This document shows positions 20,384-32,153 of a DNA stretch of 64,000 bases, piece after piece. How positions within the stretch are numbered: the first letter of the stretch is position 1; the number at the start of each line of letters is the position of its first letter. Both the position numbers and the translations under genes were made by a program. Under the pieces are notes generated by a model that did no database searches, was not told the DNA's origin, and saw only the letters and a list, made by a program, of their open reading frames with translations. Source of the stretch: Muraenolepis orangiensis (taxonomy: Eukaryota; Chordata; Actinopteri; Gadiformes; Muraenolepididae); assembly GCA_027704905.1 (NCBI GenBank), contig CM051013.1:9158643-9222642 (forward strand). The letters are read 5' to 3'.

Positions 20384-23300
20384 ATGGACTCTATATCAGT
20401 ACTTGGTCAGCAAAGCCAAAACAAAATCCGCAGTGACTTTATGAGGTATGATGAAGCCTTTGTGCAGTAAGACTGGTGAACCGTTTTAATCTAAATAGTT
20501 TTGCTTGAAATCCATCTATATCTTTATTTTCTCTCTACACAGGTTGAAGAATGAAGAAAATAGGATCACTGGAGACCCCGTGTCTTCTAAAAATATATCC
20601 GTGCCTCAGTTCTTTAAGAAAGATGTTGAGAACAATAACACAGGAAGCATTGGGAAAAGCCAAAAGGCAAGCATTAGATCAGGTTCAAGCAGACTTCCAG
20701 TCCTTGCAAAGACCCTCAATCTTCAGACCTCAAAGGATTTTGCCAAATCCCATAAAAGTTGGGAGGATAATCAATTGGCTGTAAGTGTAAATCCTGTTAT
20801 ACATATTAAACACATTTTAACATTTTTCTTTTAGTACTATTTTCATCGTCTGCTTTCTCAATTGTCTTATAGGGAAAGTCGAAGAAGCCATGCACCAAGC
20901 CTGTGCCTTTTAATTTCTCTCAGCCAAGGATCAAAGGAACTGCCCCCCAAAACCAAAGACATTTAAGCACATTAACACCCACGAAAGGCAGTGATGCAAA
21001 TACCTTGAACTCTCTGAATTCAAAAGAACCATATGAATGCAAAAACACCCACACAACTCCCTAACACAAAGTTTGGTGTAGATTTTGCATCGCAGCTCTC
21101 GGCCGCAAAAAAACTTGCAACAAGGAAACCAGAGTCTTCTATTATTCGCCACCGGAATGTGGAATCGACTGATGGAACGGAGACACTTCATGGAACCGGG
21201 CCTTCAAGTGATGTCTCCTTGACGTCTCACGCTCTTCAACAAAAGGCTGTGGCTCCAGCCGCTGCATCGCAGGCGTCCAGACATCCGGACCCTAAAACTA
21301 TCCATGGGAACACCTTGGCCGCCTCTGCCCAGGTTTCAGCGAGCGCAGAAGCGTGCTTGAGTAATCTGGACCTGCTGAGCATCAAAGACACATGCAAAAA
21401 GCCACCGTTGCAGGTGGCCGCCGCTGCTAGTTCCTCCAGTGGTTCGGGTGGTAAGTGAGGTCTATTTTGTACCTCAAATCAAGGCACTAGAGATTTTGTT
21501 GTAGTAAGTATATCTTATGCAACGTTTCCCTTTAAAAAATTGTATTTAGGTCTTAAGCATGTTTGTATGCATGAGCATGCGGGTGCAAAATCTTTTTTTT
21601 GTTACTTCGGCAAAATAGAGGCCTTTCAGCTGGACCATGCCGCCCTGCTCAGTATCCTCCGAGACGAAGGGGTCGGTGCAATGCGTGTGGTCTCTGCCAC
21701 TCCAGAGTCCACCCGACCCTATAAGTACCTGGTAAGTTTGATTTAGACTTTACTTTACTTGGTAGAACTGGTATCTTTTTTCTTAATTTTTACAGATTTT
21801 TGGCGATGATCAAGCAACTGTAGTTTCAATAATGAATCATGTTCTGTGGCTGAGTTGCAATAACAAGAAGTTTTCACGTTGTTCTGTTCTTTCTAGCCGC
21901 AGCGGGTGTCTGTCATGAAGAGCCATCAGAAGGCTGGACCCCTTACAGGTTGGCAGAGAATTGTTGACCTGATATACATTTATGTAATATACATTTTTAT
22001 ATTGTATACTATATTACTTATTTACTTATTACTTTTCTTCAGATTTTTAATAGGATGAGTCTGTTTTTAAAAGCCTGTAATCTCAGCTATTGAAGTGATG
22101 TTGTTTGGTGTCCGGCCTTGATCTCGGTGATGGTAGGCGGTGATTAAATTGGATTGTTGCATTGCATATTCTTTGCTATGGGCTTTTCCTTCATAGGACC
22201 AATGAGGGTGGCCCAGTTCTCCCTAGACCCCACAGCCATGCTAAGCACCCTGCAGGGTGAGGTGCTGAACGCCGGGGGACCGCTGATGGAAACCCCCAGC
22301 AACCGTCCCACAGGCAGAACCACCTCAATCTACACAGTAAGTCGATGGCTACCTACACATGTTGTGTCTATGGCGATTAGATATGAATGGAAGTAACAGG
22401 GTGGGTCTTTATTCACCGTGATGCTGTTCTCTCAGGTTAGGAGGGTCCCTGTGACCAAGCCTCGAGGGGAGACGCCAGGAGGGCCGTTGGGTAGGACGAC
22501 ATTATTGGTGTTGACGTCTGACGTTGCTTCGGCTCTTGTGATCCCAATGCAAACATGGCGTCTTTATGTTAATCTCCAGTCGTGCAACGCGAAGGAACTC
22601 CCACCATGAAGTGGACCCCTCGGAGAGTCCCCAACACCAGGCACCAGCCCATGGCCAGTATGCATGTATGTATGTCTGCAGGTTCTGCCCACGTCTTGCT
22701 AGCCCCTGGCTCCCTTGCAGCGAACACGTCTCCTTAACATGGTCGTTGTGTTTTTGTGTCTATGTTCAGAAGAGCTGTTTGTCTGTTGGTCTCAATCCCC
22801 CGGCCGGCCATTCGGAACCACAGCCGCACGACGAGGTGAGCATGTGGACATGGAAATACGGAAGGCTGATGTCGACGGGCTGCCATCGGTAGTTGCGTCA
22901 TTAGTTACATATACAATGTACGACGATTGTTCTTCTATCGACAGGATGTGGTCCAGAGACTTTTTGACGATCAAGACGACGAGCCAACCGTGAACGCGTC
23001 TGACCGGGAACCAAAGATGCCCGCAGATCAGCTCTCTGCCCCAGCGTCTACTGTGAGCTATCCCACCCCAACGCACAAACCTGTCTTAATAGAGGGAGAG
23101 CCCGTCCGACATTCGGCATTGCCTGATACAAGTTTTTTTGTTGCCGTTTTCCTACCTGAACTAACCCGTGCTCTGACTAAAAGAAGAAGAAGAAGGAGGA
23201 GGCAGGCGGGGGCCACGAAGACCAGCAGATGGACAAGGCTGAGGCGGTGCAGCAGCAGCAGGAGAAGAAGAGCGCCGGAGGACAACCCTTCCTCCAGGAG

Positions 23301-24799
23301 CCCCACAGGGAATCGGTCATCTTCTTCTCGACGGGGAAGAACCTGTTCAGGGACCCTCGCTTTCAGATGCCGAAGGACCTCGTCCGGCCGGGGAGACGCG
23401 GAGACGCCTCGGACGCCCAGAGAGCGACCGTGCCGGGGTCTGACGGGAAGCAGCCCGAGTTGGACCCGAGCGGTCTCGGGAAACACTTTGCTTCCAGTCT
23501 CCAGCGAGGTAGCAAACGTTTTTTGCATTCTGCCGTGTTGTAGTTTGTACGTTTATGTGTGGTTATGTCTACACTGTGTGTAGACATAACCACACTACCA
23601 GTGTGTGTTGGTCAGTGCTTGGTTTGTATTTTTGCAAGTCCCTCTGCCCGACCACAATCATATTGAAATGGCTTTTTTTTAGGGCTTTTCACATAAAGGG
23701 AATGTATCAAAAGCTACAAAGGGTATGTGCGGAAATGTACAGTATGTCTAAATCTGAATAATACAACTATGATACAAAGCAATTGTATTTTTGGAGAACG
23801 TATTTTTCCCACATTCTTGGTGTTATAGATTCTGCTCCACAGTCTTCAACCAACTTTCAAAATGTTATCCAAATACTGCCCCATGTGTTTTTCTTGTTGT
23901 TTTTTTTTCAAATGTCCACCCGCCGTTGCCCTCTTTTAGAATCCCTGTTCCACAAGAGCGGTGCAGCCTCCAGCCCCACCATAGCCCTGCTCCGGAAGCA
24001 CCGGCTCCAATTTGAAGAGCATCGCATGGACAAGGAAGTGGCCGCCTACACCTGCTGCTCGGTCCCTGACGCCCAGCCGCCCCAGCCCCTGAGACCCCGC
24101 TGTGGAAACCCCCTCGCCTCCTTTCTGCACTTCCAGGACGCGACTGTGAGCTCCGCATTATCTTTTATTAGTAATTTACTTTATCATAGTAATCGATTGC
24201 ATATCATTATTATTTAGATAACTTCGGTAATGATTATAATTAGTCGTTCTTATACTGAGCAATGGCACATTCTATTGGGGGCGGCAGTAGCTGAGTCTGT
24301 TGGGACTTGGCTTGGGAACCGGAGGGTCGCCGGTTCAAGTCCCCGAAACCGACCAAGTACTGAGTGAGAACTGGTACTTGGGGGGGGGGGGAAAAAGGTC
24401 CCGGTTTGCCTCCTGGGCACTGCCGAGGTGCCCTTGAGCAAGGCACCAGACCCCTACACTGCTCCCCGGGCGCTCTTTATACTATAGCTGCCAACTGCTC
24501 CTTATACTAGGATGGATTAAATGCATCGGTCACATGTATGGGACCGATGAAGAGGATTTTAAATCCTCCAGATTTTGCTTTTTAGATATTATTATTTTTA
24601 GAAATACAATTCCTTAAATGTGGTAAAGCTTCATGGAGAAGGTCCAATGAAATGCTCACACAAAATGTGCACGTGGACCGCAATGTTTAAACGTGTACTG
24701 TATCGTTTTGATCTTATCTTTCAGACGTTTTGGCCCGTGGGATGTGACGACTCGCCTGGTCCCGTCTCTTCGCTGAGGGAAGGGTTCATTTTGCACTAG
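20384..24799 (+). CDS. troap: Tastin (trophinin-associated protein), full-length copy with an apparent 1-nt frameshift
   Basis: Spindle/centrosome-associated Pro-rich protein of dividing cells (family knowledge). Coding exons: 20384-20445, 20543-20780, 20873-21450, 21550 (or 21619)-21731, 21897-21948, 22197-22336, 22436-22490, 22580-22665, 22770-22835, 22945-23052, 23184-23508, 23940-24145, 24725-24799. Recognised by the block IEAFQLDHAALLSIL (human TIEFVADPAALATIL), by VVQRLFDD, and by the C-terminal NPLASFLHFQD (human NPVATLLEWQD). Exon phases agree throughout except exon 4, which contains one nucleotide too many. The frame entering exon 4 stops at TAA 21062-21064. The frame needed downstream opens only after TGA 21015-21017. 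The shift must lie between these points; a run of five A at 21041-21045 is the likeliest site. Either this copy is broken or the base is a sequencing error. No other copy contains exons 1-3. Confidence 0.85.
24277..24575 (+). mobile_element. tRNA-derived SINE in troap intron 13 (copy A)
   Basis: Head GGGCGGCAGTAGCTGAGTC (A-box region), B-box GGTTCAAGTCC, body GTGCCCTTGAGCAAGGCACC and CTCCCCGGGCGCT, and the tail TAGGATGGATTAAATGC. It contains a poly(G) run near 24380-24392. Its duplicate is at 31633-31925. Confidence 0.88.
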
Positions 24800-25680
24800 C
24801 AGTCTCCGCTCTTGTATACCAAAGTGTTACTGTCCTCTTATTTTTGTTAAACACTGTAGTAGCCCACACTATGAAGTAACCGCAGCAGACTTTCATTCAG
24901 AATACATTCCGCAGTAAATGTATCTATTTTTTACAGTACATCATCTAACATGAATGCCTAAAAGTGTTAAATTATTACCTTTATCATTTTTTTGTGTTGT
25001 GTTGACGTTAATGTCATTGTAGTGACGTCAACAGGAATTATCACCTTTTCCCCTTTTGCACTGTTCCCTATGAGTCGTATAGACCTCAGCAATAGTGATG
25101 TATAGCTTAGGAGAATGTTTGCCAGAGTGTCCTAGATGTAGGACGTCTGCCTTGACTCAAGTTGCGTCTTGCATTTCATGTTTTATGTTCTGTATAGCAC
25201 TCAATTGGGGGGGGGGGGGGTTTAAGAACAATGGAAACACTTCATTCTTTATGTACAGTCTTTAAAATAAATGTATCATTCCTAAAACATGTGTGTGACT
25301 GTAAATTGGCTGGTTTTGTGTCACTATGTATGTTTGTGTCTGTTGGCTGCGTTGTGCATGTACACGGTACACTGCATAAGTACACTGCATTCAGTGAAGA
25401 CTTCAACCATGTGGCGTCAAATGTATACGTTGTGTATACTGTAACGGTGTGCCAAATCAAATATATCCTCTTTAAAAAGACTGATTTGTGCACGGCACAA
25501 TGGGGAGTAAGTATTCCATTGCACTTGTTGCGTATGGCAAATATGAATCTTGAATCACACGGTGGCAACATAAAATGACTGGGTCAAAAATTAATATAGC
25601 CTCATCATTTATGTTAAGACATCATGTACCAGTCTTGCTCTGAAACTGTCCAATCCAGGTGGTCAGAAGGGACTCATGTA
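24800..25680 (+). other. troap 3' UTR and troap-pfkm spacer (copy A)
   Basis: AATAAA at 25266-25271 is a plausible troap poly(A) signal. A poly(G) run is at about 25207-25220. A LINE-like 3' tail sits at 25495-25556 (TTGAATC ending). I saw no coding sequence. Confidence 0.5.
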
Positions 25681-25879
25681 TATTTAGCTTAGATGTGAGA
25701 ATGGGGAGGGGGTGTTTGAGATGGAGTCACGGGGCCAGGGTTTAGGAAGTGCCTATAAAGCCCCAGTGCTCACCCCTCCCTTGAAAAGCACACGAGTGTT
25801 GAAGAGAAAGCGTTAGCGCTTGATTTCTGCTCCTTTCTCTCGACCAAGCAACCAAGCTCTGTTTGGTTCCTCTGGAGAC
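25681..25879 (+). promoter_or_regulatory. Duplicate pfkm promoter (copy A)
   Basis: TATAAA at 25754-25759 stands about 125 bp before the ATG of the duplicated first exon. A MEF2-like motif GTATATTTAG is near 25678-25687 (one mismatch to the consensus), fitting a muscle gene. The sequence matches the authentic promoter at 33108 except for a 4-bp CCCT insertion there. Confidence 0.6.
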
Positions 25880-25973
25880 ATGTCCAAGATGTTGGAGTCA
25901 AGCAGCATGGATCACACCAAGATGGGCTTGGGTCGTTCCATTGCTGTGCTGACCTCGGGAGGCGATGCCCAAG
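25880..25973 (+). pseudogene. Orphan duplicate of pfkm coding exon 1 (possible alternative first exon)
   Basis: 94 bp with the same sequence as the authentic exon 33238-33331, with its ATG and the intact donor CCCAAG/GTAAGG. It encodes the N-terminus up to GGDAQ. It is followed by only about 120 bp of pfkm intron 1 and then by troap fragment B. It cannot make PFKM alone. It could splice about 8.5 kb downstream to pfkm exon 2 at 34503 as a second promoter giving the same protein, or into troap fragment exons. Confidence 0.85.
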
Positions 25974-26092
25974 GTAAGGTAGCGAAGGTTGTGCTATTTT
26001 TCTTTTCATGTTCCAAAGTAAGAAAAGTTGCTTTGGAGAGTTTACAATGGTACTAAAGGTTTATGGTCAGATGTCAAGAGTTGTTGGCTGGA

Positions 26093-26102
26093 TTTTGGAT
26101 TG
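26093..26102. other. Duplication junction 1 with filler DNA
   Basis: pfkm intron 1 matches copy C up to 26092 and troap exon 4 matches copy A from 26103. Between them are ten bases, TTTTGGATTG, found at neither source position. With its flanks the junction reads as repeats of GGATT(TT), suggesting a templated insertion. Confidence 0.88.
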
Positions 26103-28769
26103 GATTTTGCATCGCAGCTCTCGGCCGCAAAACAACTTGCAACAAGGAAACCAGAGTCTTCTATTATTCGCCACCGGAATGTGGAATCGACTGATGGAAC
26201 GGAGACACTTCATGGAACCGGGCCTTCAAGTGATGTCTCCTTGACGTCTCACGCTCTTCAACAAAAGGCTGTGGCTCCAGCCGCTGCATCGCAGGCGTCC
26301 AGACATCCGGACCCTAAAACTATCCATGGGAACACCTTGGCCGCCTCTGCCCAGGTTTCAGCGAGCGCAGAAGCGTGCTTGAGTAATCTGGACCTGCTGA
26401 GCATCAAAGACACATGCAAAAAGCCACCGTTGCAGGTGGCCGCCGCTGCTAGTTCCTCCAGTGGTTCGGGTGGTAAGTGAGGTCTATTTTGTACCTCAAA
26501 TCAAGGCACTAGAGATTTTGTTGTAGTAAGTATATCTTATGCAACGTTTCCCTTTAAAAAATTGTATTTAGGTCTTAAGCATGTTTGTATGCATGAGCAT
26601 GCGGGTGCAAAATCTTTTTTTTGTTACTTCGGCAAAATAGAGGCCTTTCAGCTGGACCATGCCGCCCTGCTCAGTATCCTCCGAGACGAAGGGGTCGGTG
26701 CAATGCGTGTGGTCTCTGCCACTCCAGAGTCCACCCGACCCTATAAGTACCTTGTAAGTTTGATTTAGACTTTACTTTACTTGGTAGAACTGGTATCTTT
26801 TTTCTTAATTTTTACAGATTTTTGGCGATGATCAAGCAACTGTAGTTTCAATAATGAATCATGTTCTGTGGCTGAGTTGCAATAACAAGAAGTTTTCACG
26901 TTGTTCTGTTCTTTCTAGCCGCAGCGGGTGTCTGTCATGAAGAGCCATCAGAAGGCTGGACCCCTTACAGGTTGGCAGAGAATTGTTGACCTGATATACA
27001 TTTATGTAATATACATTTTTATATTGTATACTATATTACTTATTTACTTATTACTTTTCTTCAGATTTTTAATAGGATGAGTCTGTTTTTAAAAGCCTGT
27101 AATCTCAGCTATTGAAGTGATGTTGTTTGGTGTCCGGCCTTGATCTCGGTGATGGTAGGCGGTGATTAAATTGGATTGTTGCATTGCATATTCTTTGCTA
27201 TGGGCTTTTCCTTCATAGGACCAATGAGGGTGGCCCAGTTCTCCCTAGACCCCACAGCCATGCTAAGCACCCTGCAGGGTGAGGTGCTGAACGCCGGGGG
27301 ACCGCTGATGGAAACCCCCAGCAACCGTCCCACAGGCAGAACCACCTCAATCTACACAGTAAGTCGATGGCTACCTACACATGTTGTGTCTATGGCGATT
27401 AGATATGAATGGAAGTAACAGGGTGGGTCTTTATTCACCGTGATGCTGTTCTCTCAGGTTAGGAGGGTCCCTGTGACCAAGCCTCGAGGGGAGACGCCAG
27501 GAGGGCCGTTGGGTAGGACGACATTATTGGTGTTGACGTCTGACGTTGCTTCGGCTCTTGTGATCCCAATGCAAACATGGCGTCTTTATGTTAATCTCCA
27601 GTCGTGCAACGCAAAGGAACTCCCACCATGAAGTGGACCCCTCGGAGAGTCCCCAACACCAGGCACCAGCCCATGGCCAGTATGCATGTATGTATGTCTG
27701 CAGGTTCTGCCCACGTCTTGCTAGCCCCTGGCTCCCTTGCAGCGAACACGTCTCCTTAACATGGTCGTTGTGTTTTTGTGTCTATATGTTCAGAAGAGCT
27801 GTTTGTCTGTTGGTCTCAATCCCCCGGCCGGCCATTCGGAACCACAGCCGCACGACGAGGTGAGCATGTGGACATGGAAATACGGAAGGCTGATGTCGAC
27901 GGGCTGCCATCGGTAGTTGCGTCATTAGTTACATATACAATGTACGACGATTGTTCTTCTATCGACAGGATGTGGTCCAGAGACTTTTTGACGATCAAGA
28001 CGACGAGCCAACCGTGAACGCGTCTGACCGGGAACCAAAGATGCCCGCAGATCAGCTCTCTGCCCCAGCGTCTACTGTGAGCTATCCCACCCCAACGCAC
28101 AAACCTGTCTTAATAGAGGGAGAGCCCGTCCGACATTCGGCATTGCCTGATACAAGTTTTTTTGTTGCCGTTTTCCTACCTGAACTAACCCGTGCTCTGA
28201 CTAAAAGAAGAAGAAGAAGAAGGAGGAGGCAGGCGGGGGCCACGAAGACCAGCAGATGGACAAGGCTGAGGCGGTGCAGCAGCAGCAGGAGAAGAAGAGC
28301 GCCGGAGGACAACCCTTCCTCCAGGAGCCCCACAGGGAATCGGTCATCTTCTTCTCGACGGGGAAGAACCTGTTCAGGGACCCTCGCTTTCAGATGCCGA
28401 AGGACCTCGTCCGGCCGGGGAGACGCGGAGACGCCTCGGACGCCCAGAGAGCGACCGTGCCGGGGTCTGACGGGAAGCAGCCCGAGTTGGACCCGAGCGG
28501 TCTCGGGAAACACTTTGCTTCCAGTCTCCAGCGAGGTAGCAAACGTTTTTTGTATTCTGCCGTGTTGTAGTTTGTACGTTTATGTGTGGTTATGTCTACA
28601 CTGTGTGTAGACATAACCACACTACCAGTGTGTGTTGGTCAGTGCTTGGTTTGTATTTTTGCAAGTCCCTCTGCCTGACCACAATCATATTGAAATGGCT
28701 TTTTTTTAGGGCTTTTCACATAAAGGGAATGTATCAAAAGCTACAAAGGGTATGTGCGGAAATGTACAG
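26103..28769 (+). pseudogene. troap fragment B (internal exons only)
   Basis: Contains most of exon 4 (from 26103, offset 5022 from copy A) through exon 12 and part of intron 12. It lacks exons 1-3 and the last two exons. Splice sites are kept. It shares with copy C, against copy A, a T instead of G as the last base of exon 5, an extra TA before exon 10 and an extra GAA codon in exon 12. It has one private base, A at 27613. It is truncated at both ends, so it is not expected to encode a useful protein. Confidence 0.92.
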
Positions 28770-28773
28770 CTGT
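28770..28773. other. Duplication junction 2 with filler DNA
   Basis: The troap intron sequence ends at 28769 (AATGTACAG) and exon 4 resumes at 28774 (GCTGCTAGTTCC), with CTGT between. The unit from 26445 to 28769 (2325 bp) is repeated with an offset of exactly 2329 bp. Confidence 0.88.
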
Positions 28774-31700
28774 GCTGCTAGTTCCTCCAGTGGTTCGGGT
28801 GGTAAGTGAGGTCTATTTTGTACCTCAAATCAAGGCACTAGAGATTTTGTTGTAGTAAGTATATCTTATGCAACGTTTCCCTTTAAAAAATTGTATTTAG
28901 GTCTTAAGCATGTTTGTATGCATGAGCATGCGGGTGCAAAATCTTTTTTTTGTTACTTCGGCAAAATAGAGGCCTTTCAGCTGGACCATGCCGCCCTGCT
29001 CAGTATCCTCCGAGACGAAGGGGTCGGTGCAATGCGTGTGGTCTCTGCCACTCCAGAGTCCACCCGACCCTATAAGTACCTTGTAAGTTTGATTTAGACT
29101 TTACTTTACTTGGTAGAACTGGTATCTTTTTTCTTAATTTTTACAGATTTTTGGCGATGATCAAGCAACTGTAGTTTCAATAATGAATCATGTTCTGTGG
29201 CTGAGTTGCAATAACAAGAAGTTTTCACGTTGTTCTGTTCTTTCTAGCCGCAGCGGGTGTCTGTCATGAAGAGCCATCAGAAGGCTGGACCCCTTACAGG
29301 TTGGCAGAGAATTGTTGACCTGATATACATTTATGTAATATACATTTTTATATTGTATACTATATTACTTATTTACTTATTACTTTTCTTCAGATTTTTA
29401 ATAGGATGAGTCTGTTTTTAAAAGCCTGTAATCTCAGCTATTGAAGTGATGTTGTTTGGTGTCCGGCCTTGATCTCGGTGATGGTAGGCGGTGATTAAAT
29501 TGGATTGTTGCATTGCATATTCTTTGCTATGGGCTTTTCCTTCATAGGACCAATGAGGGTGGCCCAGTTCTCCCTAGACCCCACAGCCATGCTAAGCACC
29601 CTGCAGGGTGAGGTGCTGAACGCCGGGGGACCGCTGATGGAAACCCCCAGCAACCGTCCCACAGGCAGAACCACCTCAATCTACACAGTAAGTCGATGGC
29701 TACCTACACATGTTGTGTCTATGGCGATTAGATATGAATGGAAGTAACAGGGTGGGTCTTTATTCACCGTGATGCTGTTCTCTCAGGTTAGGAGGGTCCC
29801 TGTGACCAAGCCTCGAGGGGAGACGCCAGGAGGGCCGTTGGGTAGGACGACATTATTGGTGTTGACGTCTGACGTTGCTTCGGCTCTTGTGATCCCAATG
29901 CAAACATGGCGTCTTTATGTTAATCTCCAGTCGTGCAACGCGAAGGAACTCCCACCATGAAGTGGACCCCTCGGAGAGTCCCCAACACCAGGCACCAGCC
30001 CATGGCCAGTATGCATGTATGTATGTCTGCAGGTTCTGCCCACGTCTTGCTAGCCCCTGGCTCCCTTGCAGCGAACACGTCTCCTTAACATGGTCGTTGT
30101 GTTTTTGTGTCTATATGTTCAGAAGAGCTGTTTGTCTGTTGGTCTCAATCCCCCGGCCGGCCATTCGGAACCACAGCCGCACGACGAGGTGAGCATGTGG
30201 ACATGGAAATACGGAAGGCTGATGTCGACGGGCTGCCATCGGTAGTTGCGTCATTAGTTACATATACAATGTACGACGATTGTTCTTCTATCGACAGGAT
30301 GTGGTCCAGAGACTTTTTGACGATCAAGACGACGAGCCAACCGTGAACGCGTCTGACCGGGAACCAAAGATGCCCGCAGATCAGCTCTCTGCCCCAGCGT
30401 CTACTGTGAGCTATCCCACCCCAACGCACAAACCTGTCTTAATAGAGGGAGAGCCCGTCCGACATTCGGCATTGCCTGATACAAGTTTTTTTGTTGCCGT
30501 TTTCCTACCTGAACTAACCCGTGCTCTGACTAAAAGAAGAAGAAGAAGAAGGAGGAGGCAGGCGGGGGCCACGAAGACCAGCAGATGGACAAGGCTGAGG
30601 CGGTGCAGCAGCAGCAGGAGAAGAAGAGCGCCGGAGGACAACCCTTCCTCCAGGAGCCCCACAGGGAATCGGTCATCTTCTTCTCGACGGGGAAGAACCT
30701 GTTCAGGGACCCTCGCTTTCAGATGCCGAAGGACCTCGTCCGGCCGGGGAGACGCGGAGACGCCTCGGACGCCCAGAGAGCGACCGTGCCGGGGTCTGAC
30801 GGGAAGCAGCCCGAGTTGGACCCGAGCGGTCTCGGGAAACACTTTGCTTCCAGTCTCCAGCGAGGTAGCAAACGTTTTTTGTATTCTGCCGTGTTGTAGT
30901 TTGTACGTTTATGTGTGGTTATGTCTACACTGTGTGTAGACATAACCACACTACCAGTGTGTGTTGGTCAGTGCTTGGTTTGTATTTTTGCAAGTCCCTC
31001 TGCCTGACCACAATCATATTGAAATGGCTTTTTTTTAGGGCTTTTCACATAAAGGGAATGTATCAAAAGCTACAAAGGGTATGTGCGGAAATGTACAGTA
31101 TGTCTAAATCTGAATAATACAACTATGATACAAAGCAATTGTATTTTTGGAGAACGTATTTTTCCCACATTCTTGGTGTTATAGATTCTGCTCCACAGTC
31201 TTCAACCAACTTTCAAAATGTTATCCAAATACTGCCCCATGTGTTTTTCTTGTTGTTTTTTTTTCAAATGTCCACCCGCCGTTGCCCTCTTTTAGAATCC
31301 CTGTTCCACAAGAGCGGTGCAGCCTCCAGCCCCACCATAGCCCTGCTCCGGAAGCACCGGCTCCAATTTGAAGAGCATCGCATGGACAAGGAAGTGGCCG
31401 CCTACACCTGCTGCTCGGTCCCTGACGCCCAGCCGCCCCAGCCCCTGAGACCCCGCTGTGGAAACCCCCTCGCCTCCTTTCTGCACTTCCAGGACGCGAC
31501 TGTGAGCTCCGCATTATCTTTTATTAGTAATTTACTTTATCATAGTAATCGATTGCATATCATTATTATTTAGATAACTTCGGTAATGATTATAATTAGT
31601 CGTTCTTATACTGAGCAATGGCACATTCTATTGGGGGCGGCAGTAGCTGAGTCTGTTGGGACTTGGCTTGGGAACCGGAGGGTCGCCGGTTCAAGTCCCC

Positions 31701-32153
31701 GAAACCGACCAAGTACTGAGTGAGAACTGGTACTTGGGGGGGGGGAAAAAGGTCCCGGTTTGCCTCCTGGGCACTGCCGAGGTGCCCTTGAGCAAGGCAC
31801 CAGACCCCTACACTGCTCCCCGGGCGCTCTTTATACTATAGCTGCCAACTGCTCCTTATACTAGGATGGATTAAATGCATCGGTCACATGTATGGGACCG
31901 ATGAAGAGGATTTTAAATCCTCCAGATTTTGCTTTTTAGATATTATTATTTTTAGAAATACAATTCCTTAAATGTGGTAAAGCTTCATGGAGAAGGTCCA
32001 ATGAAATGCTCACACAAAATGTGCACGTGGACCGCAATGTTTAAACGTGTACTGTATCGTTTTGATCTTATCTTTCAGACGTTTTGGCCCGTGGGATGTG
32101 ACGACTCGCCTGGTCCCGTCTCTTCGCTGAGGGAAGGGTTCATTTTGCACTAG
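28774..32153 (+). pseudogene. troap fragment C (from late exon 4 to the stop codon)
   Basis: Starts inside exon 4 at the junction and continues through all later exons to the stop TAG at 32151-32153, with splice sites kept. It lacks exons 1-3, the start codon and most of exon 4. Any transcript would have to start from the orphan pfkm promoter upstream or from a cryptic start. Confidence 0.92.
31633..31925 (+). mobile_element. tRNA-derived SINE in troap fragment C
   Basis: Duplicate of the SINE at 24277, carried along by the segmental duplication. The poly(G) run is shorter here. Confidence 0.88.

Larger units (their letters stand above)
21081..26092 (+). repeat. Tandem-duplicated segment, copy A (troap exon 4 to pfkm intron 1)
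   Basis: 5012 bp reappearing downstream as copies B and C. It runs from inside troap exon 4 through the troap 3' end, the pfkm promoter, pfkm exon 1 and about 120 bp of pfkm intron 1. The offset to B starts at 5022 bp (5024, then 5027 after two small indels). The offset to C is 7351 bp at its start. Differences are few: I noted about six in the 2.3 kb shared by all three copies. Confidence 0.95.

Noticed and set aside
22927..23583. Open frame of about 219 codons, repeated at 27951 and 30280
   Set aside because: It is out of frame with the troap exons and reads through an intron; the true exons are 22945-23052 and 23184-23508.
24277..24360. Possible tRNA gene (A- and B-box motifs)
   Set aside because: The same head recurs at 7829, 35815 and 60621 followed by a shared non-tRNA body and tail, so these are SINEs rather than tRNA genes.
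26028..26480. Open frame crossing duplication junction 1
   Set aside because: It joins pfkm intron sequence to troap exon 4 by chance. It has no promoter-proximal start of its own and is better treated as part of the troap fragment.
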